Shown in pieces: positions 54,208 through 63,394 of a stretch of DNA of 64,000 nt. Under the pieces are notes generated by a model, which saw only the letters and a program-made list of their open reading frames with translations, ran no database searches and was not told the DNA's origin. The stretch's first letter is position 1. Every line of letters begins with the position of its first letter. Both the position numbers and the translations under genes were made by a program. Origin of the DNA: Acetobacter malorum (lineage in GTDB: Bacteria > Pseudomonadota > Alphaproteobacteria > Acetobacterales > Acetobacteraceae); NCBI RefSeq assembly GCF_001580615.1, contig NZ_LHZC01000056.1:248001-312000 (forward strand), given 5' to 3'.

Positions 54208-55733
54208 TATTGGCCCCAGAATACGTTGGACATTGGGGTGGCAGGCAACGGCAGCCTGTTCCATAATCCTTTCACTTCGCGTCGTGCTATATTGGTGCGC
54301 GGCACGAAAAAAAGGAAAACATTTGGCACATCATGGGCCAGTTTCTCCTGCATTTGCACAGAAAGAGTATGCCGTTTAACCGGGTCCTGTTCAGCTTCAT
54401 AGGCGGCATAAAGAGCCTGAAAGGACGAATTATTATAGCCAAAGTAATAGTCTTTTCTTGCATAAATCCCAATATCATCTGGCTCGGTATGGGCAATAAT
54501 AGTCATATCAAAATCATGATGACCAAACACCTGCGCTAACCATGCAGGCCATTCAAGCTGTACAATTGTCACGTTAAGGCCAATTTGTTCCAGATACGCA
54601 GCCACCAGTTCACCAGTGGTATGTGCATACCCTATTGGTGGCAAAACCAGCTTCAAACGCGTACCAGGCTCAACACCGACCTGTTTGAGCAAAGCCTTGG
54701 CCTTTCCTGGATTATACGGATAAACATCCGATAAATCCGTATAATTCGGGTTTTCGGGACTCATGTGAGAGCCTAAAACCAATGCACCCGGAATATCCAT
54801 TGCCTCTGTAATACCCGCCCGATCCAACGCATACATCAGAGCCTGCCTCACAAGAGGCTGAGCAAACAGTTTGCGCCGATTATTAAGAGCAAGCATAGCT
54901 TTAAAAGGCGCCAGCCCCTGTTTGACAACAAAAGCAGAGTTTTGCTCAAACCGCGCTGCCATTTCCGGCGCGGGAAAGCTTGGGTAAGCATCCAACTGGC
55001 CATCCAGCAGTGCATTGGCTGCTGCTAGCGGCTCTGTGTAAAACCGGAATGTAACGGCATTGAGTTTTGCCGGCGTGCCCCAGTAGGCCTGATTTTTTTC
55101 GAGGGTGATGCTTTCGGCCCGCTTCCAGTCCTTAAATATGAACGGTCCGGTACCTATCGGATGCTGAGCGTTACCGCTGGCGGATTGAGGCGCAACAATA
55201 ACGGCATCCGCCCAGGCGAGCTCGGATAAGAAACTTGCATGAGCAGTCCTAAGCGTTACAAGAACTGTCATGTCAGATGAGCAGGAAACGTCCTGAATAT
55301 TCTCAAAAACCAGCTTTTGTGGATTAAGACTTTCTGGTGACCGTGCTCTATCAAGAGAGAATTTGACCGTAGCGCAGGTTAAGGGCGTACCATCATGAAA
55401 ATGCACGCCGGGATGCAGAAAAAAAGTATAATGCAATCCATCAGGTGAAATAGACCAGGCTTGAGCGAGAAGCGGGTGTATGGCCCCTTGCTCGTCAACC
55501 GCCGTCAACCCCTCATAAATATTGGCATACGTGACGTTCCGGATGCCTTCTGACGGATTAGTTGTGGGATCCAATGTTGCGGGAGAAATATTAACACCCA
55601 CAGCAACGCTTCCGTCCTGCGCGCTAGCCATAGCGGAAGAGGTCATACCCCCAAGAGCATAAGATAGCGCAAGGCCCAGAACAATTCTGAGACCTGTTTT
55701 TTTGGAAACACGAAGCGTTGCAACAGAAAACAT
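54207..55733 (-). CDS. Family-5 extracellular solute-binding protein (Dpp/Opp/Nik type)
   Basis: A 508-residue periplasmic binding protein with a signal peptide (GLRIVLGLALSYALGGMTSS, cleavage near AMASA). Family-5 features are ISPATLDPTTNPSEGIRNVTYANIYEGL, LTCATVKFSLDRARSPES, IGTGPFIFKDWKRAESITLE and FYTEPLAAANALLDGQLDAY. Such proteins bind di- and oligopeptides, nickel, glutathione, opines or sugars. Its start overlaps the monooxygenase stop by one base (TAATG), so importer and enzyme are coupled. The substrate is not evident. Confidence 0.9.
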   Translation of the reverse strand: MFSVATLRVSKKTGLRIVLGLALSYALGGMTSSAMASAQDGSVAVGVNISPATLDPTTNPSEGIRNVTYANIYEGLTAVDEQGAIHPLLAQAWSISPDGLHYTFFLHPGVHFHDGTPLTCATVKFSLDRARSPESLNPQKLVFENIQDVSCSSDMTVLVTLRTAHASFLSELAWADAVIVAPQSASGNAQHPIGTGPFIFKDWKRAESITLEKNQAYWGTPAKLNAVTFRFYTEPLAAANALLDGQLDAYPSFPAPEMAARFEQNSAFVVKQGLAPFKAMLALNNRRKLFAQPLVRQALMYALDRAGITEAMDIPGALVLGSHMSPENPNYTDLSDVYPYNPGKAKALLKQVGVEPGTRLKLVLPPIGYAHTTGELVAAYLEQIGLNVTIVQLEWPAWLAQVFGHHDFDMTIIAHTEPDDIGIYARKDYYFGYNNSSFQALYAAYEAEQDPVKRHTLSVQMQEKLAHDVPNVFLFFVPRTNIARREVKGLWNRLPLPATPMSNVFWGQ

Positions 55734-57061
55734 TATGGAATTTCACCTGGAGCAGGGCGAGCAAGACCAAGATGCTCCCGCAGAGTTGTACCCGTGTAAC
55801 TTTTGCGAAAAAGACCTCTTTTTTGCAATTCCGGCACGACCAGATCAACAAAGTCATTCAGGCTTTTTGGCAGAATAGGCGGCATGATATTAAATCCGTC
55901 TGCGGCCCCTGTCACAAACCACTCTTCAAGCTGATCTGCTATCTGAGCTGGGTCACCCCAAATGGTCCAGTGCCCTCGTGCCCCACTCACTTCCAGATAA
56001 AGCTCCCGTATACTCAGGTTGCGTTTACGGGCCATTTGCAAAAGCAGTGTCTGTCGGCTTTGGTTCCCGTTAATAACAGCCGGCGGCTCTGGTAATGGCC
56101 CATCCAGAGGTAGGCCACGCAGGTCCGTACCCGTCATGCGGGAGAGCAATAGAAGACCCACTTCCGGGTGTGTCAGGTTATCAAGCTGGTCTTTCAAATC
56201 TTCTGCTTCTGCCTGAGTGCGCCCAACAAGAGGATACACGCCCGGCATGACTTTGAGGGAAGAAACGGGTCGACCGATAGCGCGCATCCGGTCATGCAAA
56301 TCTGCTCGGAAAGCGCGGGCTTCTACTACATCCTGCTGGGCTGTAAAAACCATTTCTGCTGTTTCTGCAGCCAGTTGGCGGCCGGGCTCAGAGGACCCCG
56401 CCTGCACAATGACAGGCCTCCCCTGAGGGGAGCGTGGAATATCCAACTGGCCGGACGCAGCAAACAGCGGGCCATCATGCGTGACGCCACGCCGCAGGGC
56501 CGGATTAAAAAATAAGCCGCTCTCCACATCCCTTACAAAAGCACCATCATCCCACCCATCCCAGAACTTCATGACAAGATCAGCAAATTCCCGAGCACGC
56601 TGATATCTGTCAGCATGGCGGATATGGTCCGGCACGCCATAATGTACAGACTCACGCACATTCGCTGTTGTCACCAGATTCCAGCCGGATCGCCCCCCGT
56701 TGATCTGGTCGAGAGACAGAAACTGGCGTGCCAGATGATAAGGTACCGTGTAGGTTGTGCTGACAGTACCCACAACACCAATGCGGTGCGTTACTGCGGA
56801 AAGTGCTGAAATAAGCGTGAGGGGCTCAAAAGATGACGCATAGGTCATCCGCTTGAAGCCCTCTATCCCGTCCTCATCAATTCCGCTGGTAAAATCTGCT
56901 ATGAACACCGCATCAAACAGGCCGCGCTCCGCAGTTTGCGCCAGTTCAACATGATGTTGAAAGTTGACCCCTGCATCCTTAACCGAACCAGCATGCCGCC
57001 ACGCCGCCGCATGGTGCCCTGTCGGGAGAAGAAAGGCTGCAAGGTTCATGGTACGCGACAT
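55733..57061 (-). CDS. NtaA/SnaA/DszA-family FMN-dependent monooxygenase (intact)
   Basis: A 442-residue flavin monooxygenase; ATG 57061 (MSRTMNLAAFLLPTGHHAAA) is preferred to 57106. Characteristic blocks are RGLFDAVFIADFTSG, FEPLTLISALSAVTHRIGVV, RQFLSLDQINGGRSGWNLVT and SPQGRPVIVQAGSSEPGRQL. Family members (nitrilotriacetate, EDTA, dibenzothiophene-sulfone and dimethyl-sulfide monooxygenases) use FMNH2 and O2 to cleave C-N or C-S bonds. No flavin reductase is adjacent. It is the first gene of the leftward operon with a Dpp-type importer, P1 peptidase, hydrolase and TPR protein. Confidence 0.92.
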   Translation of the reverse strand: MSRTMNLAAFLLPTGHHAAAWRHAGSVKDAGVNFQHHVELAQTAERGLFDAVFIADFTSGIDEDGIEGFKRMTYASSFEPLTLISALSAVTHRIGVVGTVSTTYTVPYHLARQFLSLDQINGGRSGWNLVTTANVRESVHYGVPDHIRHADRYQRAREFADLVMKFWDGWDDGAFVRDVESGLFFNPALRRGVTHDGPLFAASGQLDIPRSPQGRPVIVQAGSSEPGRQLAAETAEMVFTAQQDVVEARAFRADLHDRMRAIGRPVSSLKVMPGVYPLVGRTQAEAEDLKDQLDNLTHPEVGLLLLSRMTGTDLRGLPLDGPLPEPPAVINGNQSRQTLLLQMARKRNLSIRELYLEVSGARGHWTIWGDPAQIADQLEEWFVTGAADGFNIMPPILPKSLNDFVDLVVPELQKRGLFRKSYTGTTLREHLGLARPAPGEIP

Positions 57062-57579
57062 ATAACTATACCTCTTCGTGATATAAATAGCGTGCCTGAA
57101 AATCACCCTTTACAGAGAACGCACACCCCCGCCAGACACGGAACAACACTGACGATATAAGCTTCACATTCGAAACACAATACGACGAAAGAATTATTTT
57201 TACGATTCATAGACGTTGTTTTGTAAGACTGGGAATACATTTATATCATTGTTTTTTCTTGTTTTTTTAATTTTCTTCCCAAAAAAAATGGTTAGAAATG
57301 AAACGAAACAACGTTTTTTATCCTTAATTTCCGTTAATTATTATTTTTTGTGGTTGTTTTTTATTTTAACTATATGTGATAGTTTTATGAGATTATCTTC
57401 GCATTGCCCGCGCAAAGCATAACCGGAATAGTGAGAAAAATGCGCGAACATGACCTGCTTTTAAAGCCTACCACGATGGGGCCTACAAACCGCACAAGAC
57501 ATATAGACGGAACCCGATGTTGACCGCTGGCCCGTGCTCACTTCCGCGATTGCGCATTTTTATCAGGGACACTTAAATT
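57062..57579. promoter_or_regulatory. AT-rich divergent promoter region between the two monooxygenase operons
   Basis: These 518 bases separate the leftward monooxygenase operon from the rightward TonB-monooxygenase operon and contain no convincing gene. The middle (about 57180-57400) is very AT-rich with long T runs; the right third returns to a mixed composition. No Fur-type box or strong palindrome was seen. GGGACA ahead of 57580 may serve as ribosome binding site. Confidence 0.45.
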
Positions 57580-59937
57580 ATGCTTTCGTCGAAAGCTTCT
57601 TTCTCTTGCAGACTTCCCACCCTCTCCCAAAAATCCACGCTTCTGGCGTCAAGCATGCTGTTCGTCACGCTCGGTGGGCAGGCATTGGGGCAGACGGAAC
57701 ATAAACCCGGACACCCACTCACATCCGAAGGTAAAAGCCGAGACAAAGCAAAACCAAGCCTGGCACACCCAGCCAAACCTGCGCCGGATGTTACAGCACA
57801 TGAGGCAGAGGAGGTTCTGGTTACGTCTGAGAGACGCACGGAAAGCCCGCAGAACATTGGTGCTTCTCTTAGTGTTATTGGCGGCAAAACACTGCAGACC
57901 CGGAACGTAAATAATGTCTTTGATTTGCAATATCTCACTCCCTCCCTGCAAGTTACACCGCAATTTGGAAGTGGCCAGCCCGCCTACGCCATCCGTGGCG
58001 TAGGATTCAATGACTACGCAAGCAATAACGCGCCCACCGTAGGCATTTATGTAGACGAAGTGGCCAACCCCGTACCCTTTGCAACAAACGGCATGATGTT
58101 TGATATTAGCCGCGTAGAAGTGCTGCGCGGTCCGCAAGGAACATTATATGGCCGCAACACAACAGGCGGCGCCATTAACTACATCCTAAACAAACCAACC
58201 TCCACCTTTCATGCCGGTGGGGATGTGCAGTATGGACGCTTTGATAGCGCAAAAATTGACGGTTATATCTCCGGCCCCATAACAGATAAGCTGCGTTACC
58301 GGCTATCTGGCGAGACCCAACAGGGCGGTGACTGGCAATATAACAACGCAGGGTTGGGGCTTGGTCGTGTGAACAGAGGGGCTGCACGCCTGCTGCTTGA
58401 CTATCAGGCAACAGATACCCTGAAATTCGAATTTAATCTACATGGTAGCCGAGACCGCTCTGATGCAAACGGGCTGCACTTATATGGCCCTATGGCGGCA
58501 TATAACAAACTGAATCCGTCCGCTCCTGTTTATGCTGTCAGCTCCGATAGATATCAGACAAATTGGGGCACATCCCCTGAATTTGCCAAACAGCTTGGCA
58601 TTAACCCGAATACAAAACCGTTCTCACATGTAGATGTAGGTGGCATGAGCTTTCGGGCGGAGAAAACACTCCCCTTCGCCACAGTGACGGACCTGCTCAG
58701 CTATGACAACATGCAGCGTCAGGAATATATGAATTTTGATGCATGGCCTGCAACGCTGGCTGATGTTTCCTTCAAGACGCGCGCCAATGTTCTTGCCAAT
58801 GAGTTGCGCTTTACTTCTCCTAATAAACAGCGCCTCACATGGGTTGCGGGTATTTACTATGCGCACCAATATATGAATGACCGTTACCAGTCCGGATTTG
58901 CAGACCTTTACGGTTTTGACAGAGACCTACGCTATTCACAGTTTGTAAACACCATAAGCGGCTTTGGGCAGGCAACATATCATATAACCAGTAAACTCCG
59001 CCTGACTGGCGGTATACGCATTGAGCACGAACAGCGTAAACTGGCAAATATGGGGTCCTTTCAAGTCATAAATGGTGCAATCACAAACCCCGGCAACGTA
59101 CTGCATGGACAGAGCACGGATTTCACCCTTCCATCTGGCAAATTCGAGGTACAGTACAACCCGATAAAGAATAACATGCTTTATGCATCTTTTACACGCG
59201 GCATTAAATCTGGCGGCTTTACAACATATAATTCAAACGCAGTTGGTGTATCTGCTGCGCCGTTCAAGCCGGAATCTTTGCTGGCGTATGAAGTCGGCAA
59301 TAAATTCTCTCTCCCGGAGCAGCATTTGCGTTTAAACGTCGCTGGTTTTTACTACGATTATAGTAACCAGCAAATTCAGTCAGCCTCACTTAACCCACAG
59401 ACAGGGCTGGTAGGTTCCATTGTTAATGCTCCACGTTCTCACATGTATGGTGGAGAAATTGAAGCAGAATGGCACCCATTATCAGGTTTAACACTTTCCC
59501 AGTCCGCTGGGTTTGCTGTGGGAGCTTTTGACAGGTTTTCATCCCTTGCAGGAGCACATATTGTAAACGGCACCTATGTAGGTGACTACAGAAATCGTAA
59601 GGGAGAGCAGCTTCCTTTCCCACAATTTACTGTAAACGGCTCTGTAAGTTATAACTGGAGTCTTGGTGATTACGCCCTGACAACAGGCGTGAACTACAGC
59701 CTGCGCAGCACCTATCATTCCCTTTTTGGCGCAAATTACAATGTGCCCGGCTACACCCTTTGGGGAGCAGATCTAGGCTTTGGCCCCAAAAATGGAAAGT
59801 GGTCTGTTTCTGCTTTTGGAAAGAATATTTTTAACAAAAAATATGATGTTGAAAGAAACTATTTTGTCGACGGCGCCAATGTTGCCCTCGCAGGTATGCC
59901 TGCCACCTGGGGTGTACGGCTTAGCGTGAATTACTAA
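57580..59937 (+). CDS. TonB-dependent outer-membrane receptor (monooxygenase module)
   Basis: A 785-residue TonB-dependent receptor with a signal peptide (STLLASSMLFVTLGGQALGQ). The TonB-box region is EEVLVTSERRTESPQNIG. The plug carries AIRGVGFNDYASNNAPTVGI and RVEVLRGPQGTLYGRNTTGG, and the barrel ends WGVRLSVNY with terminal aromatic. It is a close paralogue of the receptor at 45038-47332; the two flank the monooxygenase/Dpp operon. It is followed after 43 bases by a broken monooxygenase gene and two LLM genes in the same direction, presumably one operon, and diverges from the Dpp operon. Confidence 0.9.
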   Translation: MLSSKASFSCRLPTLSQKSTLLASSMLFVTLGGQALGQTEHKPGHPLTSEGKSRDKAKPSLAHPAKPAPDVTAHEAEEVLVTSERRTESPQNIGASLSVIGGKTLQTRNVNNVFDLQYLTPSLQVTPQFGSGQPAYAIRGVGFNDYASNNAPTVGIYVDEVANPVPFATNGMMFDISRVEVLRGPQGTLYGRNTTGGAINYILNKPTSTFHAGGDVQYGRFDSAKIDGYISGPITDKLRYRLSGETQQGGDWQYNNAGLGLGRVNRGAARLLLDYQATDTLKFEFNLHGSRDRSDANGLHLYGPMAAYNKLNPSAPVYAVSSDRYQTNWGTSPEFAKQLGINPNTKPFSHVDVGGMSFRAEKTLPFATVTDLLSYDNMQRQEYMNFDAWPATLADVSFKTRANVLANELRFTSPNKQRLTWVAGIYYAHQYMNDRYQSGFADLYGFDRDLRYSQFVNTISGFGQATYHITSKLRLTGGIRIEHEQRKLANMGSFQVINGAITNPGNVLHGQSTDFTLPSGKFEVQYNPIKNNMLYASFTRGIKSGGFTTYNSNAVGVSAAPFKPESLLAYEVGNKFSLPEQHLRLNVAGFYYDYSNQQIQSASLNPQTGLVGSIVNAPRSHMYGGEIEAEWHPLSGLTLSQSAGFAVGAFDRFSSLAGAHIVNGTYVGDYRNRKGEQLPFPQFTVNGSVSYNWSLGDYALTTGVNYSLRSTYHSLFGANYNVPGYTLWGADLGFGPKNGKWSVSAFGKNIFNKKYDVERNYFVDGANVALAGMPATWGVRLSVNY

Positions 59938-59980
59938 TCTTCCTGAATGGGTTTTCCCCTTTTTTACAAGGATACCTATA

Positions 59981-61288
59981 ATGAGTAAACGAGCTGGGCA
60001 TATGAACTTGCTCGCCATGATCAATAATGGCGGGCATCATTTGGCGGCATGGCAGCACCCCAAAGGCCAGGCTGGTGCGGGCCTGAACATTCAGAACTAT
60101 ACTCACATCGCACAGGTAGCGGAAAAAGGGCTCCTGGATGCCGTTTTTATTGCGGATGTTGTCGCATTATGGGGGCAAGATCTGGAGGCTCTTACACGCA
60201 CATCTCGCGGTGAGCATTATGAGCCCCTTACACTGCTATCTTATCTTGCGGGTGCAACGCAGCATATCGGGCTTATTGCTACAGCCACAACAAGCTACAA
60301 CGAACCGTATCATATCGCCCGAAAATTTGCGTCTCTTGACCATCTCTCCGGTGGACGTGCCGGATGGAATGTTGTGACATCTGTTGTTGGGGCGGAAGCA
60401 CGTAATTTTGGGCGTGACGCGCATTATCTTCATAACGAGCGATACGAAAGAGCAGAAGAGTTTGTTGATGTTGTAAGAAAATTATGGCAGTCGTGGGAAG
60501 AAGGGGCTGTTATTAAGGATACCAAGAACAGCCAGTATTTTATACCAGAAAAAGTGAAAAATATTCATTATAAAGGGAAGCATTTTTCTGTCGAAGGTCC
60601 CCTTAATATTTCGCGCACGCCGCAGGGTGAACCAGTTTTGGTTCAGGCCGGAGCCTCTGAAAGCGGAAAACGACTTGCTGCACGGATTGCCGAGGTTATT
60701 TTCTCACCCCATGATGATATAAAAGCTGCCAAAAAATACTATCACGATATTAAAACTACGGCTTCTCAGTTTGGCAGAACAAAAGAGAGTATTCGTATTC
60801 TGCCTGGCATAACACCTGTTGTTGGAAAAACACGTCAGGAGGCGAGGGATTTTTTCTAGCAGTTACAAAACCTAATTGACCCTGTTCTGGGCCGCCGGCT
60901 TTTGGCTGATACATTGGGAGATGATATAGATCTGAGCAACCATGATGTAGACGGCCCACTACCCGATATTCCTATTGGCAATAAAGGTAGCAGACGGGAT
61001 TTTGCTGTTGCTCTTGCAAAAGAAAAACATTTATCCATTCGGCAGCTTTATCTTCATCTTTCCGCAAGAAATGCCATTGTTGGAACAGCTGAAGACATTG
61101 CAGACCGTTTTGAAGAATGGTACGATAGCGAAGCAGCCGACGGGTTCAACCTGTTTTTTACACATGACCCCGGTGGAATAGAAGACTTTGTTGAACTGGT
61201 TATACCAGAATTGCAGAAACGAGGGCGCTTCAAGACAAAGTATTCAGGCAACACGTTAAGAAGCCATTTTGGATTTAGCGTACCATAG
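59981..61288 (+). pseudogene. NtaA/SnaA/DszA-family monooxygenase interrupted by an amber codon
   Basis: The frame from ATG 59981 (MSKRAGHMNLLAMINNGGHH) is a full-length paralogue of the monooxygenase at 55733-57061 (436 codons), but codon 293 is TAG (60857-60859). Before it the sequence reads GKTRQEARDFF; after it, in the same frame, QLQNLIDPVLGRRLLADTLG and on to the normal end TLRSHFGFSVP. A CAG (Gln) to TAG change would explain it. The 292-residue N-terminal product would lack the last part of the barrel. TAG is also used as a true stop in neighbouring genes, so recoding is unlikely. The rest of the operon downstream is intact. Confidence 0.87.
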
Positions 61289-61316
61289 TCCCTTCATGCT
61301 GAGAAACAGGCTTCCC

Positions 61317-62309
61317 ATGACTAAGAATAATGGCAGAAAAAAGCTGACCTTTGGTTTTCTCAATAGATTTTATACTCCTTCTGCCAACGATAATCGTTCC
61401 TCATATCATACGGGTTTATCGTTATTAAAACAGGCGGAACAAACCGGCCTGTCCACAGGCTGGGTTGCACAACATCACTTTCATACCGAGACGGGTGCCC
61501 TGCCCTCTCCTCTCCTCTGGTTGGCTCATGCTGCACAGCATACACGCACAATCCGGCTTGGCACGGCTATTATCATTCTACCTCTTGAGCCTGCATTACG
61601 CCTAGCAGAAGATGCTGCCGTTCTGGATATTCTTAGTAATGGGCGACTGGAACTCGGGTTAGGAAAGGGATTTGACCGTGAAAGCTTTGAGCACTTTGGC
61701 ATTCCGCTAGAAGAACGTGGCAGAATATATGACGATCATCTTGCAAAGTTAAGTAATGCTCTTGCCGGAAAACGCATTACTGACGATCTGGTTCTCTCTC
61801 CACCCACCCCGGAACTTGCGCAGAAAATATGGGAAAGCAGCCGTAATATTCATGACGTTGCTCTACGTGGAAATGGGCTGATCCTCGCACCGCAACCACC
61901 TGACAAACCGTCACACTCACTGTTGATAGAACAGTATTTAAATTTCTGGCGCGACCAGAATTCTCAAAAAGCAGCACGCATAGCGTTCATGAGAGCCATT
62001 ATTCCCGGAGCAGATAAAAAGACAGTTGAATCTGAGATTGGTAGCGATATTTTACGTTATGTCCGACGTTTTGTGCCAGAAGCAAGTGCTAACAACCTCC
62101 AAACCTATTTGAAAAATGCAGGTGTTTTTTGGGGCCATCCAGATGAGATTATTGAAGATATGTCTAAAGATACCGCATTGCAGTATATCTCTCATTTTGC
62201 CGCGCAAGTGCAGACCTTTTCCACACACGAGGATCAGGCATCACACAGATTACGCCTTTATACGGAACAAATTATACCAGCCGTAAATTCTCTTTTCGGG
62301 GAAGCATAG
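61317..62309 (+). CDS. LLM-class flavin-dependent oxidoreductase (first of tandem pair)
   Basis: A 330-residue luciferase-like flavoprotein; ATG 61317 (MTKNNGRKKLTFGFL) is preferred over in-frame ATGs at 61269 and 61296 because the first overlaps the previous gene. Family blocks are TGLSTGWVAQHHFHTETGAL, TIRLGTAIIILPLEPALRLA and NGRLELGLGKGFDRESFEHF. It starts 28 bases after the broken monooxygenase gene and five bases before the next LLM gene. The two are paralogues of each other and may form a heterodimer like LuxAB, or act on successive substrates. Confidence 0.88.
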   Translation: MTKNNGRKKLTFGFLNRFYTPSANDNRSSYHTGLSLLKQAEQTGLSTGWVAQHHFHTETGALPSPLLWLAHAAQHTRTIRLGTAIIILPLEPALRLAEDAAVLDILSNGRLELGLGKGFDRESFEHFGIPLEERGRIYDDHLAKLSNALAGKRITDDLVLSPPTPELAQKIWESSRNIHDVALRGNGLILAPQPPDKPSHSLLIEQYLNFWRDQNSQKAARIAFMRAIIPGADKKTVESEIGSDILRYVRRFVPEASANNLQTYLKNAGVFWGHPDEIIEDMSKDTALQYISHFAAQVQTFSTHEDQASHRLRLYTEQIIPAVNSLFGEA

Positions 62310-62314
62310 TCACC

Positions 62315-63289
62315 ATGACGCACCCTTTCAAATTGGGTTTTCTGACGCATGTAAGTGCTGACGCTGAACCGCAGACAACCTATCACAACCTGATCAAACT
62401 TTTTGTAGCAGCCGAAAAACTTGGTTATGGAAGTGGCTGGATAGCACAGCATCATCTATCACGCGGGACAGGCCTTTCGCCCTCCCCACTTCTGCTTCTT
62501 TCCGCTATATCGGCCCACACTGAGCATATTCATCTGGCAACAGGCATTACGGTTTTGCCTTTTGAAGACCCAATACGCCTGGCTGAAGATGCGACTTTAC
62601 TCAATAGCCTAAGCAAAAAGCGTGTACAACTTGGATTAGGGAGTGGAGGGGCCAATGTAGTCTCATTCCCCGCTTTTGATGTAGAGTATGAAAAACGTGC
62701 CACGATATTCAATGATAAATTATATGCTTTACAGAATGAGTTTGAAAATTCCACGTTATCGGATACTCAGGATTTACGGAAAAAATTATGGCAGTCACAC
62801 AGCACGCCTGAGGGAGCTGCATTAGCCGCGCAACAGGGCAACGGTTTACTTTTAGGGACGGCAGTTCATAACCCGGCAACAGTGCAAAAACCTCTAGCTG
62901 AAACATATCTTAACACGTGGAAAGATGCACTTGAAAAACCGCGGCTTGGCATTATTCGGGCAGTCTTTCCTGCATCCGACCGCAAGACAGCACAGCAGGA
63001 ACTTGCCCCGGATCTACGACCCTTTGGTGACTGGCTAAAACGGGAAAAATTGGCTGACGGAGACATATCCACTGCGGAGATTATCAATAAATTAAATGTC
63101 CATCACGGAAGCGTGGAAGATATTACCTCTAGCTTACAAAAAGACCCGTGTCTGTTTGATTATTTGACCGATTTTATTGTTGTCGTGCAGTCAGCTAGCA
63201 GCACGATTGACGATGCCATTAAACGACTGGAAATTATTGCCAAACATATTGCGCCAACATTTGGGTGGAAGAGCCGTTCCTCAGATTAA
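62315..63289 (+). CDS. LLM-class flavin-dependent oxidoreductase (second of tandem pair)
   Basis: A 324-residue luciferase-like flavoprotein paralogous to the preceding gene. Shared blocks are GYGSGWIAQHHLSRGTGLSP, HLATGITVLPFEDPIRLAED and KKRVQLGLGSGGANVVSF. It is AT-rich like its partner. It ends the rightward operon and is followed by a bidirectional terminator. A reduced-flavin supplier is required in this class unless FMN or F420 is bound tightly; the nitroreductase-family gene at the right edge is the only nearby candidate and is on the other strand. Confidence 0.88.
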   Translation: MTHPFKLGFLTHVSADAEPQTTYHNLIKLFVAAEKLGYGSGWIAQHHLSRGTGLSPSPLLLLSAISAHTEHIHLATGITVLPFEDPIRLAEDATLLNSLSKKRVQLGLGSGGANVVSFPAFDVEYEKRATIFNDKLYALQNEFENSTLSDTQDLRKKLWQSHSTPEGAALAAQQGNGLLLGTAVHNPATVQKPLAETYLNTWKDALEKPRLGIIRAVFPASDRKTAQQELAPDLRPFGDWLKREKLADGDISTAEIINKLNVHHGSVEDITSSLQKDPCLFDYLTDFIVVVQSASSTIDDAIKRLEIIAKHIAPTFGWKSRSSD

Positions 63290-63343
63290 TAAATAACTAT
63301 ACTTATAATGTTTATATTATTTAATTAGATTAATTATAGCATT

Positions 63344-63374
63344 CACGTTGCCCGTTTGAAAGATGGGCAACGTG
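63344..63374. terminator. Bidirectional terminator between convergent genes
   Basis: CACGTTGCCC (63344-63353) and GGGCAACGTG (63365-63374) form a perfect ten-base stem with an 11-base loop, between the stop of the rightward LLM operon (63289) and the stop of the leftward nitroreductase gene (63395). A T-rich stretch follows on the plus strand. Confidence 0.7.
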
Positions 63375-63394
63375 ACACAGCTAGTCTTTTTATA

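Noticed and set aside
57062-57579. Fur box controlling the TonB receptor at 57580
   Set aside because: No sequence close to the GATAATGATAATCATTATC consensus was seen in this region, nor upstream of the other four receptors.
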